From Rhodovulum sulfidophilum (GTDB taxonomy: Bacteria; Pseudomonadota; Alphaproteobacteria; Rhodobacterales; Rhodobacteraceae), in assembly GCA_003241785.1 (NCBI GenBank), contig QFPW01000021.1, forward strand, positions 3,887-67,886: DNA of 64,000 bases, given 5' to 3'. The position numbers and the translations under genes are program-made. Each line of letters starts with the position of its first letter. Within the stretch, counting starts at the first letter, position 1. The notes under the pieces were generated by a model that ran no database searches, was not told where the DNA came from, and saw nothing but the letters and a program-made list of their open reading frames with translations. This document shows positions 25,808 to 34,361 of the stretch, one piece after another.

Positions 25808-27699
25808 TAGTGAATATCCGAATAGCGCTGACCGAACTGGACGTCAATATCCAACTCTCGGTTCAGCTTAAGTTCTTCATTAAGTTCTTTAATACAATCT
25901 TTAAGTAAGTCTACAATTGGTCCGTACCACTTCTTCTTTTCCTCATCAAAGAAGGCATAACCTTCCTTAACACAAAGGACAATTTCGTCGTGGAACTGAG
26001 CAGTTAGTTGCTCCTTCTTGTTCATTATTTTTTGTACCCACATGTCAAACACATAAGATGCAGTGCCTTGAACCAGCGTGGAGAAAATATCTTTCTCGTA
26101 CCGAAGGGAGTACCACAACTTACTGACAGGGTTAAACAACCACATTTGGTCATTCACTGTCTTTACAATCTGTTGACTAGCAACCTTCTTAACAGCCCAA
26201 TTACGTTTCCAGTAGGCTTCATAAACCTTTCTGGCTTCCTCTTGGGAGAGACCAGTTGATCTGGATAATTTAGGGACACCTGTTCCATATTGAAGGGAGT
26301 AGTTACCTGTTTTGTAGATATGACGAATGTTACCAATTGATTTATCAGTACCATCCTTAAATCTCATCACCTGTTCGATTGTAACGGCAGATGCAGACAA
26401 TGCTAAGTCAAGATGCGGGTCAAATCCCGGTACCATCATTTCTTCAACGTACTTGGGATCAAGAGGATAAATAAAGTGTTGTTTCAATCTATCTTCGAGG
26501 GATGACATATCCGAACCACACAACTGCATTCCTTCCGGGGCAATTAGGGCACTTCGAATAGACTCAGCAAAAAGCTTGTCAGGCTTTGGTAAGTTAACAA
26601 TTGTAGTATGTTTAAACCTAAGTGTGTTTGTTAGTCCAGCCACTTGAGCTTGGAGCCATCCATCTTCTTGATCACGAAGGAACCCTTTAAGGATACCAAT
26701 TCTGTGTTGTAGAACTGATAGACCTTCCAGAAGTTCCAGTGAAGGTTCCACTTCATACAACTCCTTAATCGAGTCGCAGATACCTTTACCCTGTTCGAGA
26801 TTAATCTGAGGGATTTCCCTAATCTCACCTGTCTCTTTGTTCTTTACTTCCTTGAAAGTTCTTGGCTTCCATCCTAACGAAAAGAGCCATTCTTTCTTTT
26901 GGTCATTGGAGTTAGGATTACCCGGCTCCATCCCCTTGATGATTTCAATTTCACCATCGTAAGTAGGTGGTAAACCTCGTTCAGCAAGGAGAGCATTCCA
27001 TTCCATACCCAACTTAGAGTAGGAACCATCTTTATTTAAAAATCTTTTTGGTTTTGTTTTATACTGAATGTTTGGTACCTGAGGCATAACTGCACTCAAG
27101 TTTTCAATCTTCTCCCTTTGAATTTCCTCAAGTTTTTTAAGAGACTTACGTGTGGCCTCAATGTCTAGCTTCCATTTGGATCGCTCTTGAAGCATTGCAC
27201 AATGCATCTTAAAGGAGAGGTAATCAACAAGTCTCCAAATTTCAGAGTTGGTGTGGTAGATATTAACCAAGTACTCATACATTTGGTTCCAAAGACGGAC
27301 GTTAATACGTACATCCTCTTTGCATCGGTTCTCATATTCTTCTTGTTCTAGGTTTTCCCAATCATCAATAGGAGGCTTAGGGACACCAAAGGTGACACCC
27401 CATTCAGCCAAACCATGTTTCTGTCTTTCTGGATACAAATACCAAGACATAGCCAAAGTATCTACAACCTTTGCTGTAATCTTAATATCTAACAGACGTT
27501 CTAAGGTGGGTATATCAAACCGTTTACAATTATGTGCAATAAGAACCTTTGCATTCAAAAGGAACTTACGCATGTCATCATAATTGGACGTAACAAAAAC
27601 ATTATCAGGAGACTTGGGAGAGCAAGCTGCTAGACAGTGAAGTTTTGTAGGAGTAAGTCCATCCCCTTCACAGTCGAATACCCATGTTCCATCTGACAA
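25807..27699 (-). CDS. DNA polymerase, family A (T7 gp5-like)
   Basis: 630 residues. The 3'-5' exonuclease motifs are WVFDCEGDGL (residues 6-15), LIAHNCKRFDIP near 53 and CKEDVRINVRLW near 126. The polymerase motif A is CGSDMSSLEDRLKQHF near 393, motif B is KTGNYSLQYGTG near 455, and motif C is QFHDEIVLCV near 560. It is the replicative polymerase and, if like T7, may use a host thioredoxin-like clamp. The gene lies in the transcript started by the strong promoter at 28061-28089. Confidence 0.95.
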   Translation of the reverse strand: MSDGTWVFDCEGDGLTPTKLHCLAACSPKSPDNVFVTSNYDDMRKFLLNAKVLIAHNCKRFDIPTLERLLDIKITAKVVDTLAMSWYLYPERQKHGLAEWGVTFGVPKPPIDDWENLEQEEYENRCKEDVRINVRLWNQMYEYLVNIYHTNSEIWRLVDYLSFKMHCAMLQERSKWKLDIEATRKSLKKLEEIQREKIENLSAVMPQVPNIQYKTKPKRFLNKDGSYSKLGMEWNALLAERGLPPTYDGEIEIIKGMEPGNPNSNDQKKEWLFSLGWKPRTFKEVKNKETGEIREIPQINLEQGKGICDSIKELYEVEPSLELLEGLSVLQHRIGILKGFLRDQEDGWLQAQVAGLTNTLRFKHTTIVNLPKPDKLFAESIRSALIAPEGMQLCGSDMSSLEDRLKQHFIYPLDPKYVEEMMVPGFDPHLDLALSASAVTIEQVMRFKDGTDKSIGNIRHIYKTGNYSLQYGTGVPKLSRSTGLSQEEARKVYEAYWKRNWAVKKVASQQIVKTVNDQMWLFNPVSKLWYSLRYEKDIFSTLVQGTASYVFDMWVQKIMNKKEQLTAQFHDEIVLCVKEGYAFFDEEKKKWYGPIVDLLKDCIKELNEELKLNRELDIDVQFGQRYSDIH

Positions 27700-27700
27700 A

Positions 27701-27898
27701 TCAATTCCTCTTAAAGAGTAACATAACTACATCAACCAACAGGAAGAACAAACATGCTGGCCAAATGAATATGGTAAGTGCAAGGGCAATAAAAGACGGC
27801 TCTTCACGATCCTCAAATCCCTTACTTTCCCAATAACGGTAGACATAATTAAGGACCATAACAAGTAGTCCAATAACAATATATTTTATAATCATCAT
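27701..27898 (-). CDS. Two-TM membrane protein, unknown
   Basis: 65 residues with hydrophobic helices at about residues 4-19 and 37-58 and a charged loop. It overlaps the upstream gene by ATGA. No family is recognised. Confidence 0.65.
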   Translation of the reverse strand: MMIIKYIVIGLLVMVLNYVYRYWESKGFEDREEPSFIALALTIFIWPACLFFLLVDVVMLLFKRN

Positions 27899-28035
27899 AA
27901 CACCTTTTGTGTCTCATGAATAGAGTGATAAGTAATCAAATCATTTGTCTCAAACTTCTTTTTCTTACGCCTCCCAATATACTTGATTTCGTTTTCTTTT
28001 AGGAAGTCTTCTTTCATTTCATCAAGTGTTTTCAT
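27895..28035 (-). CDS. Small basic protein, unknown
   Basis: 46 residues from ATG 28035, which has AAGAAAG upstream. A longer start at 28056 would sit on the transcription start of the promoter at 28061-28089 and would be leaderless. The core is Lys-rich (GRRKKKKFETND). First gene downstream of that promoter. Confidence 0.55.
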   Translation of the reverse strand: MKTLDEMKEDFLKENEIKYIGRRKKKKFETNDLITYHSIHETQKVL

Positions 28036-28060
28036 TCTATCTTTCTTACTGTACATATTA

Positions 28061-28089
28061 ATTATACCACCTAAACTGGTGGGTGTCAA
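28061..28089 (-). promoter_or_regulatory. Consensus sigma-70 promoter with palindromic spacer
   Basis: On the - strand, TTGACA (28089-28084), a 17-base spacer and TATAAT (28066-28061) are all perfect consensus. The spacer contains a CCACC/GGTGG inverted repeat separated by six bases, which could be an operator. It would drive DNA polymerase, SSB, exonuclease and the genes beyond. Confidence 0.88.
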
Positions 28090-28206
28090 TCATAATGTTC
28101 TCCACAACCAACTATCATCCGGTTTGGGTACATAATTAATTGATTGACATGAACATAATGCCACTAAGATAACCATTAGAGCAACAATTACAGGGAGTGC
28201 TTTCAT
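28090..28206 (-). CDS. Small lipoprotein-like peptide
   Basis: A 38-residue frame from ATG 28206, overlapping the preceding stop by ATGA. A hydrophobic signal-like stretch (LPVIVALMVILVALCSC) ends in cysteines that could form a lipobox, followed by a short polar tail. It ends just upstream of the consensus promoter. The function is unknown. Confidence 0.6.
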   Translation of the reverse strand: MKALPVIVALMVILVALCSCQSINYVPKPDDSWLWRTL

Positions 28207-28382
28207 TTTGTTTTCTCCAAACAACCCCTAAGAGAATTGAGGGCGTTAAATTCAGCCACTAGACGTATCATGTGCATCCCTGATATCATGCCATCTTTCC
28301 CTGAAATTTTCAAAATATCCATTTGATCTTCTCTTTGTTTGATGGCAGCATTCAGTTTGTTTAGATTTACTACGTATGTCAT
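28203..28382 (-). CDS. Small helical protein, unknown
   Basis: 59 residues from ATG 28382, overlapping the upstream stop by ATGA; a TTG at 28388 is an alternative. Helical and amphipathic (NLNKLNAAIKQREDQM). Part of a cascade of three tiny overlapping genes after the primase-helicase. Confidence 0.65.
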   Translation of the reverse strand: MTYVVNLNKLNAAIKQREDQMDILKISGKDGMISGMHMIRLVAEFNALNSLRGCLEKTK

Positions 28383-28543
28383 GGCCAAGAATCCAACTGT
28401 CGATTAAGTTTATTGATTTCTTTTTTAGAATTTTCAAGAGTTACAATAGCCCGTTCAATAGTGATAGCATTAGAACCTTTCATATCAAAAGCATTCTTTA
28501 ACTCTTTTAAACCCTTTACTGCACCATCTATTTTTGTATACAT
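28379..28543 (-). CDS. Small helical protein, unknown
   Basis: A 54-residue frame from ATG 28543 that shares one base with the primase-helicase stop (TAATG). Predicted helical with heptad-like Leu/Ile spacing toward the end (LENSKKEINKLNRQLDSW). No family is recognised. Confidence 0.65.
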   Translation of the reverse strand: MYTKIDGAVKGLKELKNAFDMKGSNAITIERAIVTLENSKKEINKLNRQLDSWP

Positions 28544-30093
28544 TAAATTGTCAATCCTTTTTCCATTGGATCACGAAGCATTAAGCATTCATCATCATAC
28601 AGACCAAATCCTGCTGGTCCTTCCTTAGCACCAATCAGTCGAGCCTTCTCAATGAGGAAGTAAGTTTTCATACGCTCTAATTCGTCCGCAGATGTCTTGT
28701 CACGCGAAAGAGAGATAACCGTATTGGCTACCTTACTAATATTACGAGAGCCTCTTGTAAGGCCATCGTCGTTAACGTGAGAGATCATGATGAGTGCAAA
28801 TGCCAACTCTTTTGCAAGAAGCTTTAGTTTCTGACTAATACGATCCAACTTCTTACGTTCATCATCCCCCTTACCATCAGTAGGAGAACCAGTGGCCAAC
28901 CAACTAATATGATCGAAGAAGACGATTTTGGCACCACCAGCGGCAACCATGAAACGAACATTGTCAATAAATGCATCTTCATCCTCAACATCAAAAGAGG
29001 AATGCAACATGAATCTACTTTCGTGATCACCTGCAATCTTCTCTAGGATTTTGAGAACTTCTTCATCCTCTGCTGGTGCCTCTGGATCAAGGACACGAGT
29101 TTCAGAGAAGTAACCTGCCATAGCCCTAAGAGTAGTACCATTATCTTCTTCAAGATGAATGAGAGCAATGGGGTGATTGGTTGTTTTTAATACATGGTTT
29201 TCAATTGCCCTAAAGACTTCCGTTTTGCCAACACCTTCTGGTGCCTTAATGACAATAACTTCACCACTATGGATACCATGAAGCATCCGTTGTACCTGTT
29301 CAAACGGATATGAGGCAAGTCGTTCCTCACGTCTGTTCTTAAGAGCTTCACGGAAGTCACTCATGGTGGAAAGAAGGTTATCAGGAGAGTACCTACGGAC
29401 ACCCCTCCATGCTTCATAATATTCCTTTGCTTCCCCTTCTTCCAGATACTTATTAGCATCCTTATGTCGAGTGAGGCAAAGGTTGTACACCTTCTTAAAG
29501 TCAAACAAAGAAGCTACTCTTTTAGCAGCAGTTTGACCCGGTTCGTCTGCATCAAAGTTGATAACAATTTTGTCAAACGAATTTATGTAATCATACTCAG
29601 CAGTACAATCGTTCTTGGCGGAGGCAGCATTTCGAATGGACACAACAGCGGTTTCATCACCTACAATTTGTGCCACAGAGAGGGCATCATATTCACCCTC
29701 AGTGATTGTCAATACCTTTTTTGACCCCTTATCGAAAATATTCTTACCGAATAGATGAGTGCTAGAGATATCACCAAACGTTCTGAACTTTTTGTCATCC
29801 AATCGTCTGATCTTCTTTGCACCATTAGGGTAATCAAAGGCTACTTCGAGGGGCATACCCTCATAAAATTTTGTTTGTACTCCAAATTTCTCAAAAGTGC
29901 GCTTCGTAAGGCCACGATGCTCATAGTAACCAAGAGTATATTGGTCTTTGTCAATATCTTCTTCTACGTCATTACGGAAAAATTTACCACCGCACTGACC
30001 AAAGCAATAACCATTTCCATTGACATCTGTGGAATATGCATCTGAGGACTTTCCGCAAGGGCACGGCAACTGTGTCTTAGCCCACTTGGACAT
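28543..30093 (-). CDS. DNA primase-helicase (T7 gp4-like)
   Basis: 516 residues. An N-terminal zinc site (CPCG at 11-14 and CFGQC at 30-34) is followed by a TOPRIM core with ITEGEYDAL near 130 and NFDADEPGQ near 178. The RecA-type helicase has Walker A KAPEGVGKTEVF near 285 and a later KIVFFDHISWL (Walker B-like), with a QKLKLLAKELAF helix. It unwinds the fork and makes primers for the family A polymerase. It is the second gene after the promoter at 30364-30392. Confidence 0.94.
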   Translation of the reverse strand: MSKWAKTQLPCPCGKSSDAYSTDVNGNGYCFGQCGGKFFRNDVEEDIDKDQYTLGYYEHRGLTKRTFEKFGVQTKFYEGMPLEVAFDYPNGAKKIRRLDDKKFRTFGDISSTHLFGKNIFDKGSKKVLTITEGEYDALSVAQIVGDETAVVSIRNAASAKNDCTAEYDYINSFDKIVINFDADEPGQTAAKRVASLFDFKKVYNLCLTRHKDANKYLEEGEAKEYYEAWRGVRRYSPDNLLSTMSDFREALKNRREERLASYPFEQVQRMLHGIHSGEVIVIKAPEGVGKTEVFRAIENHVLKTTNHPIALIHLEEDNGTTLRAMAGYFSETRVLDPEAPAEDEEVLKILEKIAGDHESRFMLHSSFDVEDEDAFIDNVRFMVAAGGAKIVFFDHISWLATGSPTDGKGDDERKKLDRISQKLKLLAKELAFALIMISHVNDDGLTRGSRNISKVANTVISLSRDKTSADELERMKTYFLIEKARLIGAKEGPAGFGLYDDECLMLRDPMEKGLTI

Positions 30094-30121
30094 TCAATTT
30101 CCTTAAAGTATGTGTTAAAAA

Positions 30122-30349
30122 TTATTCATTATCAAATTCTGAAAGAGTATCATTAATAATTTCATCACAAGACACACAGATAAAATGACGTGCATCTTTA
30201 GGATCAGCAGTGAATGATGTATGAGGTCGATAGTCACCTATGTCCGTTTCAATACTCTCATTCGATACCGTATTACAAATGGAACAACGGAAGTGTGTCC
30301 CTCGGCTGGTTAGATATGACAGCTCTTGTAGTTCTTTAAGTTTGCTCAT
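30122..30349 (-). CDS. Small zinc-finger protein
   Basis: 75 residues with two CxxC pairs (CSIC near residue 22 and CVSC near 58), likely binding one zinc. First gene after the promoter at 30364-30392, with a very short leader, and directly before the primase-helicase. It might be a small regulator, but that is inferred. Confidence 0.7.
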   Translation of the reverse strand: MSKLKELQELSYLTSRGTHFRCSICNTVSNESIETDIGDYRPHTSFTADPKDARHFICVSCDEIINDTLSEFDNE

Positions 30350-30363
30350 TTACTTACCTATTA

Positions 30364-30392
30364 ATTATATCATTTCAGGGAGAGGTAGTCAA
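30364..30392 (-). promoter_or_regulatory. Sigma-70 promoter for primase operon
   Basis: On the - strand, TTGACT (30392-30387), a 17-base spacer and TATAAT (30369-30364). The -35 box begins one base after the stop codon of the first tagged gene, so the promoter is squeezed against the end of the tag island. Confidence 0.82.
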
Positions 30393-30393
30393 G

Positions 30394-30630
30394 TTAAATA
30401 TCTTCGTCTTTATCCCCCTGTTGCATTGGATCGTATTTCAGCTCCTTAAAAAATACCTTAATACTATATTTAGAGTGACAAGCCAAACCACCCCCAAAGA
30501 TTCTTCCTAACTCGGTACCATTATCCCATAATACGTATGGGCTTCCATTACCACCTATCTTTATAATAGTGCCAAGTGACGATTTACCAGTAACAGTATG
30601 ATAAACCCTATCGCCTATCTCAAATGTCAT
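30394..30630 (-). CDS. Tagged small beta-barrel protein
   Basis: 78 residues from ATG 30630, which lies inside the tail codons of the upstream gene (11-base overlap). The N-terminus FEIGDRVYHTVTG and later YVLWDNG suggest an SH3/KOW-like small barrel. The C-terminus is LKYDPMQQGDKDEDI, the family tail. Leftmost copy of the family, ending at the primase promoter. Function unknown; possible substrate of the island's ligases (inference). Confidence 0.85.
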   Translation of the reverse strand: MTFEIGDRVYHTVTGKSSLGTIIKIGGNGSPYVLWDNGTELGRIFGGGLACHSKYSIKVFFKELKYDPMQQGDKDEDI

Positions 30631-30970
30631 CGTCCTTATCTCCATTTTGAGAGGGGTCGTAATCCTTTGGGGGATAAGCGAACACAAGGTTCTTACTCTT
30701 CATAGGTGCCCACAATGAAGGACGTTTCCCTCTATAGGTAGTAACCCCAGTTGCTTCAAACTTATTTTGATCGAATGTGTAGTTTACACCTCTTGCAATT
30801 GTGTGTCGATACAAACGTGGATGATAGTACTTTTCATCAAGGGGTTCAATAAGTGCACTTAGATTATAGCTCCAAGTATCACGCATGATTGCAGTGATTT
30901 CACCAAATACATCGATGTGATCATTCTTATTTGTGTATCGAACAATATCACCAATATTAAATTTTGCCAT
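30620..30970 (-). CDS. Tagged small beta-barrel protein
   Basis: 116 residues. The N-terminus is FNIGDIVRYTNKND, with a mixed beta body. The tail YDPSQNGDKDDDI is the most divergent in the central QQ positions (Ser-Gln-Asn replaces Met-Gln-Gln). The tail DNA carries the next gene's start codon. Confidence 0.85.
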   Translation of the reverse strand: MAKFNIGDIVRYTNKNDHIDVFGEITAIMRDTWSYNLSALIEPLDEKYYHPRLYRHTIARGVNYTFDQNKFEATGVTTYRGKRPSLWAPMKSKNLVFAYPPKDYDPSQNGDKDDDI

Positions 30971-30981
30971 TTTAAAAACCT

Positions 30982-31287
30982 TTAGATATCTTCGTCCTTA
31001 TCGCCTTGCTGATTGGGATCATATTGAAGTTCATCAATCATTACACACCAACCCTCAGAAAAAGTGAGGTATGACCAGCTAAATATAAAACTGTCATTGA
31101 TATGCCTTCCAACGATAGTGTTTCCATCATTTGATAACACTAGATAGTAAAGTCCTTGGGATACTATGTTATTAATATGAGGAAACCATGTTTTGTGGAA
31201 TACCTTATCACCATTTCTTAAATCTTTAGTGGCTGTGTGCTTAAACAAAAACCCATCATCTTCAAATGTTATATCACTAGATGTCAT
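30982..31287 (-). CDS. Tagged small beta-barrel protein
   Basis: 101 residues from ATG 31287 inside the preceding tail (GACGATGACATC). It contains LRNGDKVFHKTWF and strands typical of a small barrel, then the tail LQYDPNQQGDKDEDI. Its last roughly 50 bases are identical to those of the gene at 33354-33629, although the bodies differ. Confidence 0.85.
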   Translation of the reverse strand: MTSSDITFEDDGFLFKHTATKDLRNGDKVFHKTWFPHINNIVSQGLYYLVLSNDGNTIVGRHINDSFIFSWSYLTFSEGWCVMIDELQYDPNQQGDKDEDI

Positions 31288-31627
31288 CGTCCTTATCGCC
31301 TTGTTGCATAGGGTCATACTTAAGTTCAGCTAGAGTAAGACAGTTGGCAGGGAAATGGTACCCCTTCCTTTCAGGGAGTCTATACCAAGTATCCTCATTA
31401 ATATAAAATTCACTTTTAAGAATGGGCCAATTATTTTGATCTACTTGATGTTTACTACAAAATAGATCGTGCCTAACACCTGATACCTTTTCGAACATAA
31501 CACCGTATGGGTGAGCAGTATCAGCTTTTTGTCGAATAAGAACTATAGTCCCTATTTCATTACTAACACCCTCTCCCATATAGGTTTTTGTTACCCTAAC
31601 TTTATCTCCAATCTTGAAATCATTATG
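31277..31627 (-). CDS. Tagged small beta-barrel protein
   Basis: 116 residues using GTG 31627, which overlaps the stop of the cyclotransferase-like gene and has GGAAGG upstream. The N-terminus FKIGDKVRVTKTYMGEG and GTIVLIRQ fit an SH3-like barrel. The C-terminal tail is LKYDPMQQGDKDDDI, and its DNA contains the next start codon. Confidence 0.8.
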   Translation of the reverse strand, partial: HNDFKIGDKVRVTKTYMGEGVSNEIGTIVLIRQKADTAHPYGVMFEKVSGVRHDLFCSKHQVDQNNWPILKSEFYINEDTWYRLPERKGYHFPANCLTLAELKYDPMQQGDKDDDI

Positions 31628-32219
31628 CACGATACACTTCCCTTCCTTTTGTGGTAATAGTTCCACACAATTCTAGGTTATCAGACATAGGTGCAAATAT
31701 CCTCATGTACTCATCTACATCAACAAGATACATGAAAGCTTTGATGGTTGCTGAGTGCTGGATTGGATTAATCAACTCAACGTAGATTGACTTACGATTA
31801 ACACCCTCACCATTCTGTTCGTGTATATCCAATTGGGCAAGCTTACGAAGGGGTACTCCATACACTTCCCCCTCAACAGCCAACAAACGGTCACGATCAA
31901 AGTAATGGCCAGCTTCTTCCCAATTAGTTTTATCACTATCTAACTGAAACACTAAGGGATCAGGGACAGTGTTCTGACCGGGACGAAGCTTAGGACGGTT
32001 CATAATGAAGTTTTGACTCCATGTAATAGCCATCCCATAGTAGTTACAACCTTGCAAGAACCTTGCGTTCTCTCTCCATCGCCTCATACTACCCGTGACA
32101 AACACAGGGAACTCATCACGAGTATCCCTTTTGAGTGTCATCCAGTCTTTAGTGTGTCGAGTAGTTTCACTTAAAGACTTAAGCAGATTATCACAATCAG
32201 GCAGCAACGCTTTCGTCAT
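31623..32219 (-). CDS. Gamma-glutamylcyclotransferase-like protein
   Basis: 198 residues from ATG 32219 inside the GATase gene end. FVTGSMRRWRENARFL, then a PLVFQLDS strand, VEGEVYGVPLRKLAQLDIHEQNG and RKSIYVEL follow the AIG2/GGCT fold pattern (gate loop, then the GEVYxV...LDxxE segment carrying the catalytic-type Glu). GGCTs release 5-oxoproline from gamma-glutamyl amides. In this island it may remove or edit gamma-glutamyl modifications. The assignment is by pattern and moderate. Confidence 0.6.
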   Translation of the reverse strand: MTKALLPDCDNLLKSLSETTRHTKDWMTLKRDTRDEFPVFVTGSMRRWRENARFLQGCNYYGMAITWSQNFIMNRPKLRPGQNTVPDPLVFQLDSDKTNWEEAGHYFDRDRLLAVEGEVYGVPLRKLAQLDIHEQNGEGVNRKSIYVELINPIQHSATIKAFMYLVDVDEYMRIFAPMSDNLELCGTITTKGREVYRA

Positions 32220-33354
32220 TATTAGACTTTCCAGTTCTGAACTCTTTAATACGATTTTCAGCTTTTTTGTTTTTGTGTACCAAGACACGATGTGTCAGAT
32301 GAAGCTTATAGAACTCATCCGAAAGATGCTCAAGAAGGGCAGCAATGGTGAACTCATTTTCATCATCAACAATAGCTAACCACTCATCATACGTAACATT
32401 CCGAAGATTAGCAAGGTTATCGGGATCATCCAAATCCCAACGGTTAATGACGTCTCGGACTGCATTAAGTACCTTAGCACTTTTGTTACAGTTGCTTTGG
32501 GACCACTCCTTAACACCACCAGCACCCATCGTAAAACCCATGGGATTATAGGAGGTCCCACCTGAAAAGGGGATTTCATCATTCAGATCGTCATAAAGTG
32601 CAGACGAACCACGATTACTTACCTCCTTCTTGTCTTTCGCTGCTTCTTGTTGTGCCGCCTCTTTTGCTGCTTGTTCTGCTGCACGTTTCGCTGCTTCGAT
32701 TTTTTGAAACATGGGTCCACGCTGAACCCTGTCATAGTAGGATGTATTGGAAGTCCAAACTTCACCCTCAGAAGATTCATCAGGATGTTTGTACTGAGAC
32801 CAACCATTACCGATCCGTCTCATTTCCATATCATTAGAAACAAACAGACCAGTTGATGAATAAGTCCACTGCTTTTCAACAACTAACTTAACAAACAACT
32901 CGTCATTGTAGTCAGCTTTGCCATTCTCACCAGACCAACGAAGGAGTGCAGGGGCAAGAATCTTTTCACAGAACTCAGCAGTATCAGACTTACCGGATGG
33001 TGTCTGACCATAACTAGTAGTTCCACCAAAACCAGTCAGAGTACCATTGTGCATGAAGTACACCTGACGACTGCTAGAGTTATAAATTTCAAAAGGCTGA
33101 ACGTTTGTTTCGTCCGTTGCACCCTTGGTAGAATGACGAACATGAAGATAACGATAGCAATCCTTATTATCTTCCAGTAGTTTCCACACCCGCTCGGGGT
33201 TAGTCCCATCCGGGTCGAACTCCTTGATGAGTTCCAAACGATTATTACCGTCCTTCAACAACAGACCAAACCCATGCCAGTTGTTATAGACTGCATTAAA
33301 CAGTTGATCTTTGTTGATAGATGCACCGGGTGCAAGTGTAATGATAACACACAT
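32197..33354 (-). CDS. Class II glutamine amidotransferase (Ntn hydrolase)
   Basis: 385 residues. Cys2 after the initiator Met is the expected nucleophile. HVRHSTKG, NVQPFE and FMHNGTLTGF are the class II GATase core. A Lys/Ala-rich helix near residue 230 and an internal DLNDEIPF segment like an SSB tail follow. The domain releases ammonia from glutamine or transfers gamma-glutamyl groups. Its start shares one base with the tagged gene upstream, whose tail codons supply the ribosome-binding site. Confidence 0.85.
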   Translation of the reverse strand: MCVIITLAPGASINKDQLFNAVYNNWHGFGLLLKDGNNRLELIKEFDPDGTNPERVWKLLEDNKDCYRYLHVRHSTKGATDETNVQPFEIYNSSSRQVYFMHNGTLTGFGGTTSYGQTPSGKSDTAEFCEKILAPALLRWSGENGKADYNDELFVKLVVEKQWTYSSTGLFVSNDMEMRRIGNGWSQYKHPDESSEGEVWTSNTSYYDRVQRGPMFQKIEAAKRAAEQAAKEAAQQEAAKDKKEVSNRGSSALYDDLNDEIPFSGGTSYNPMGFTMGAGGVKEWSQSNCNKSAKVLNAVRDVINRWDLDDPDNLANLRNVTYDEWLAIVDDENEFTIAALLEHLSDEFYKLHLTHRVLVHKNKKAENRIKEFRTGKSNNDESVAA

Positions 33355-33629
33355 TAGATATCTTCGTCCTTATCGCCTTGCTGATTGGGATCATATTGAA
33401 GTTCAGTAATAACTTTCTTCCAGCCTGCCGGGCTATCAAGAGTTTTAGCTATTATAGTACTCCAACCGGGATTATTTCCGTACTTACGGGCATGGTGAAA
33501 ACCTTGTAAACTCATTCCACCCTTTCCCGGTACTTGAGTTACTGTAAGTCGGTGATGTCGTCCATCGCCATATATAATTTCATCACCAATACTGATTTCA
33601 TCCCAACTTTTAAAGACCTGTAAGTTCAT
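33354..33629 (-). CDS. Tagged small beta-barrel protein
   Basis: 91 residues from ATG 33629, with AAGGAA nine bases upstream and inside the ligase gene end. ISIGDEIIYGDGRHHRLTV fits the GD-hydrophobic barrel start. The tail is LQYDPNQQGDKDEDI, and its stop overlaps the GATase start (TAATG). The tail DNA is nearly the same as at 30982. Confidence 0.85.
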   Translation of the reverse strand: MNLQVFKSWDEISIGDEIIYGDGRHHRLTVTQVPGKGGMSLQGFHHARKYGNNPGWSTIIAKTLDSPAGWKKVITELQYDPNQQGDKDEDI

Positions 33630-34326
33630 TGAAATGTTTCCTTGTCTCATTAAAGATCAGCTTACAAGAAGCCTCAGAACGGACCCACAGATTGGAAGGT
33701 GCACGAAGTTCTACACCATACTTCTTCGGACGCCATGCACCAGAGTGACCATAATAGGACAGGCGTTCGTTTTCTTCAGATGTGTGCGGGACATAAGTAG
33801 AAAGATTGCCGTTATAGAAACCCTGAGCAATCTCAAGGCAGAACTGGAAGTGAGAGTGATCGTTCACATCTTCAATCAGATTGTCCAGCCAACCAATGTG
33901 AATATGACCAGCAGCAGTACGGAGGGGTTCATTCTCCAACTTTTCAGACGGATTGGGATTGACATCACCCTTGATGTTATAGTCAGGGTTACAACCGAGA
34001 ATCTTCTGCTGTTCGGGAGACATATCCCACTGAGCCTTACGGAAGCGGGCTACAGGTGTCCAACGAAGGGAGAGGTCCTTATCTACACCCTTAACCATTT
34101 CATCAATCTGAGACACAACCTTGACAATGTTCTTGTTGAAGTCTTCTTCATTAGTGACCGGATCGATATTGAACTCAACTGCCAGACCATCTACCTGCAC
34201 AGCACCACCATCCAACTTGAAGGGGTTCTGCTTGTCACCCGGTACAAATCCAAAAGCCGGAATAAAATCACCAGCCGGATTTACAATAAAACCTTCGGGG
34301 TCTGCACCAATACGAATTGTAGCCAT
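33610..34326 (-). CDS. COOH-NH2 ligase, phiEco32-like type 2
   Basis: 238 residues matching the phiEco32-like COOH-NH2 ligase-type 2 pattern: GADPE (residues 7-11), DGLAVEFN (46-53), GCNPDYN (111-117), GHIHIG (140-145) and YGVELR with SNLW (203-213). The fold is that of glutamine synthetase/GCS, with acidic and His metal sites binding ATP-Mg. It is predicted to join a carboxylate to an amine as an amide. It lies among tagged genes and next to a second ligase. Confidence 0.85.
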   Translation of the reverse strand: MATIRIGADPEGFIVNPAGDFIPAFGFVPGDKQNPFKLDGGAVQVDGLAVEFNIDPVTNEEDFNKNIVKVVSQIDEMVKGVDKDLSLRWTPVARFRKAQWDMSPEQQKILGCNPDYNIKGDVNPNPSEKLENEPLRTAAGHIHIGWLDNLIEDVNDHSHFQFCLEIAQGFYNGNLSTYVPHTSEENERLSYYGHSGAWRPKKYGVELRAPSNLWVRSEASCKLIFNETRKHFNELTGL

Positions 34327-34361
34327 TTTAAATGTCTTCCTTTAAGACTGTATAATGTTTG

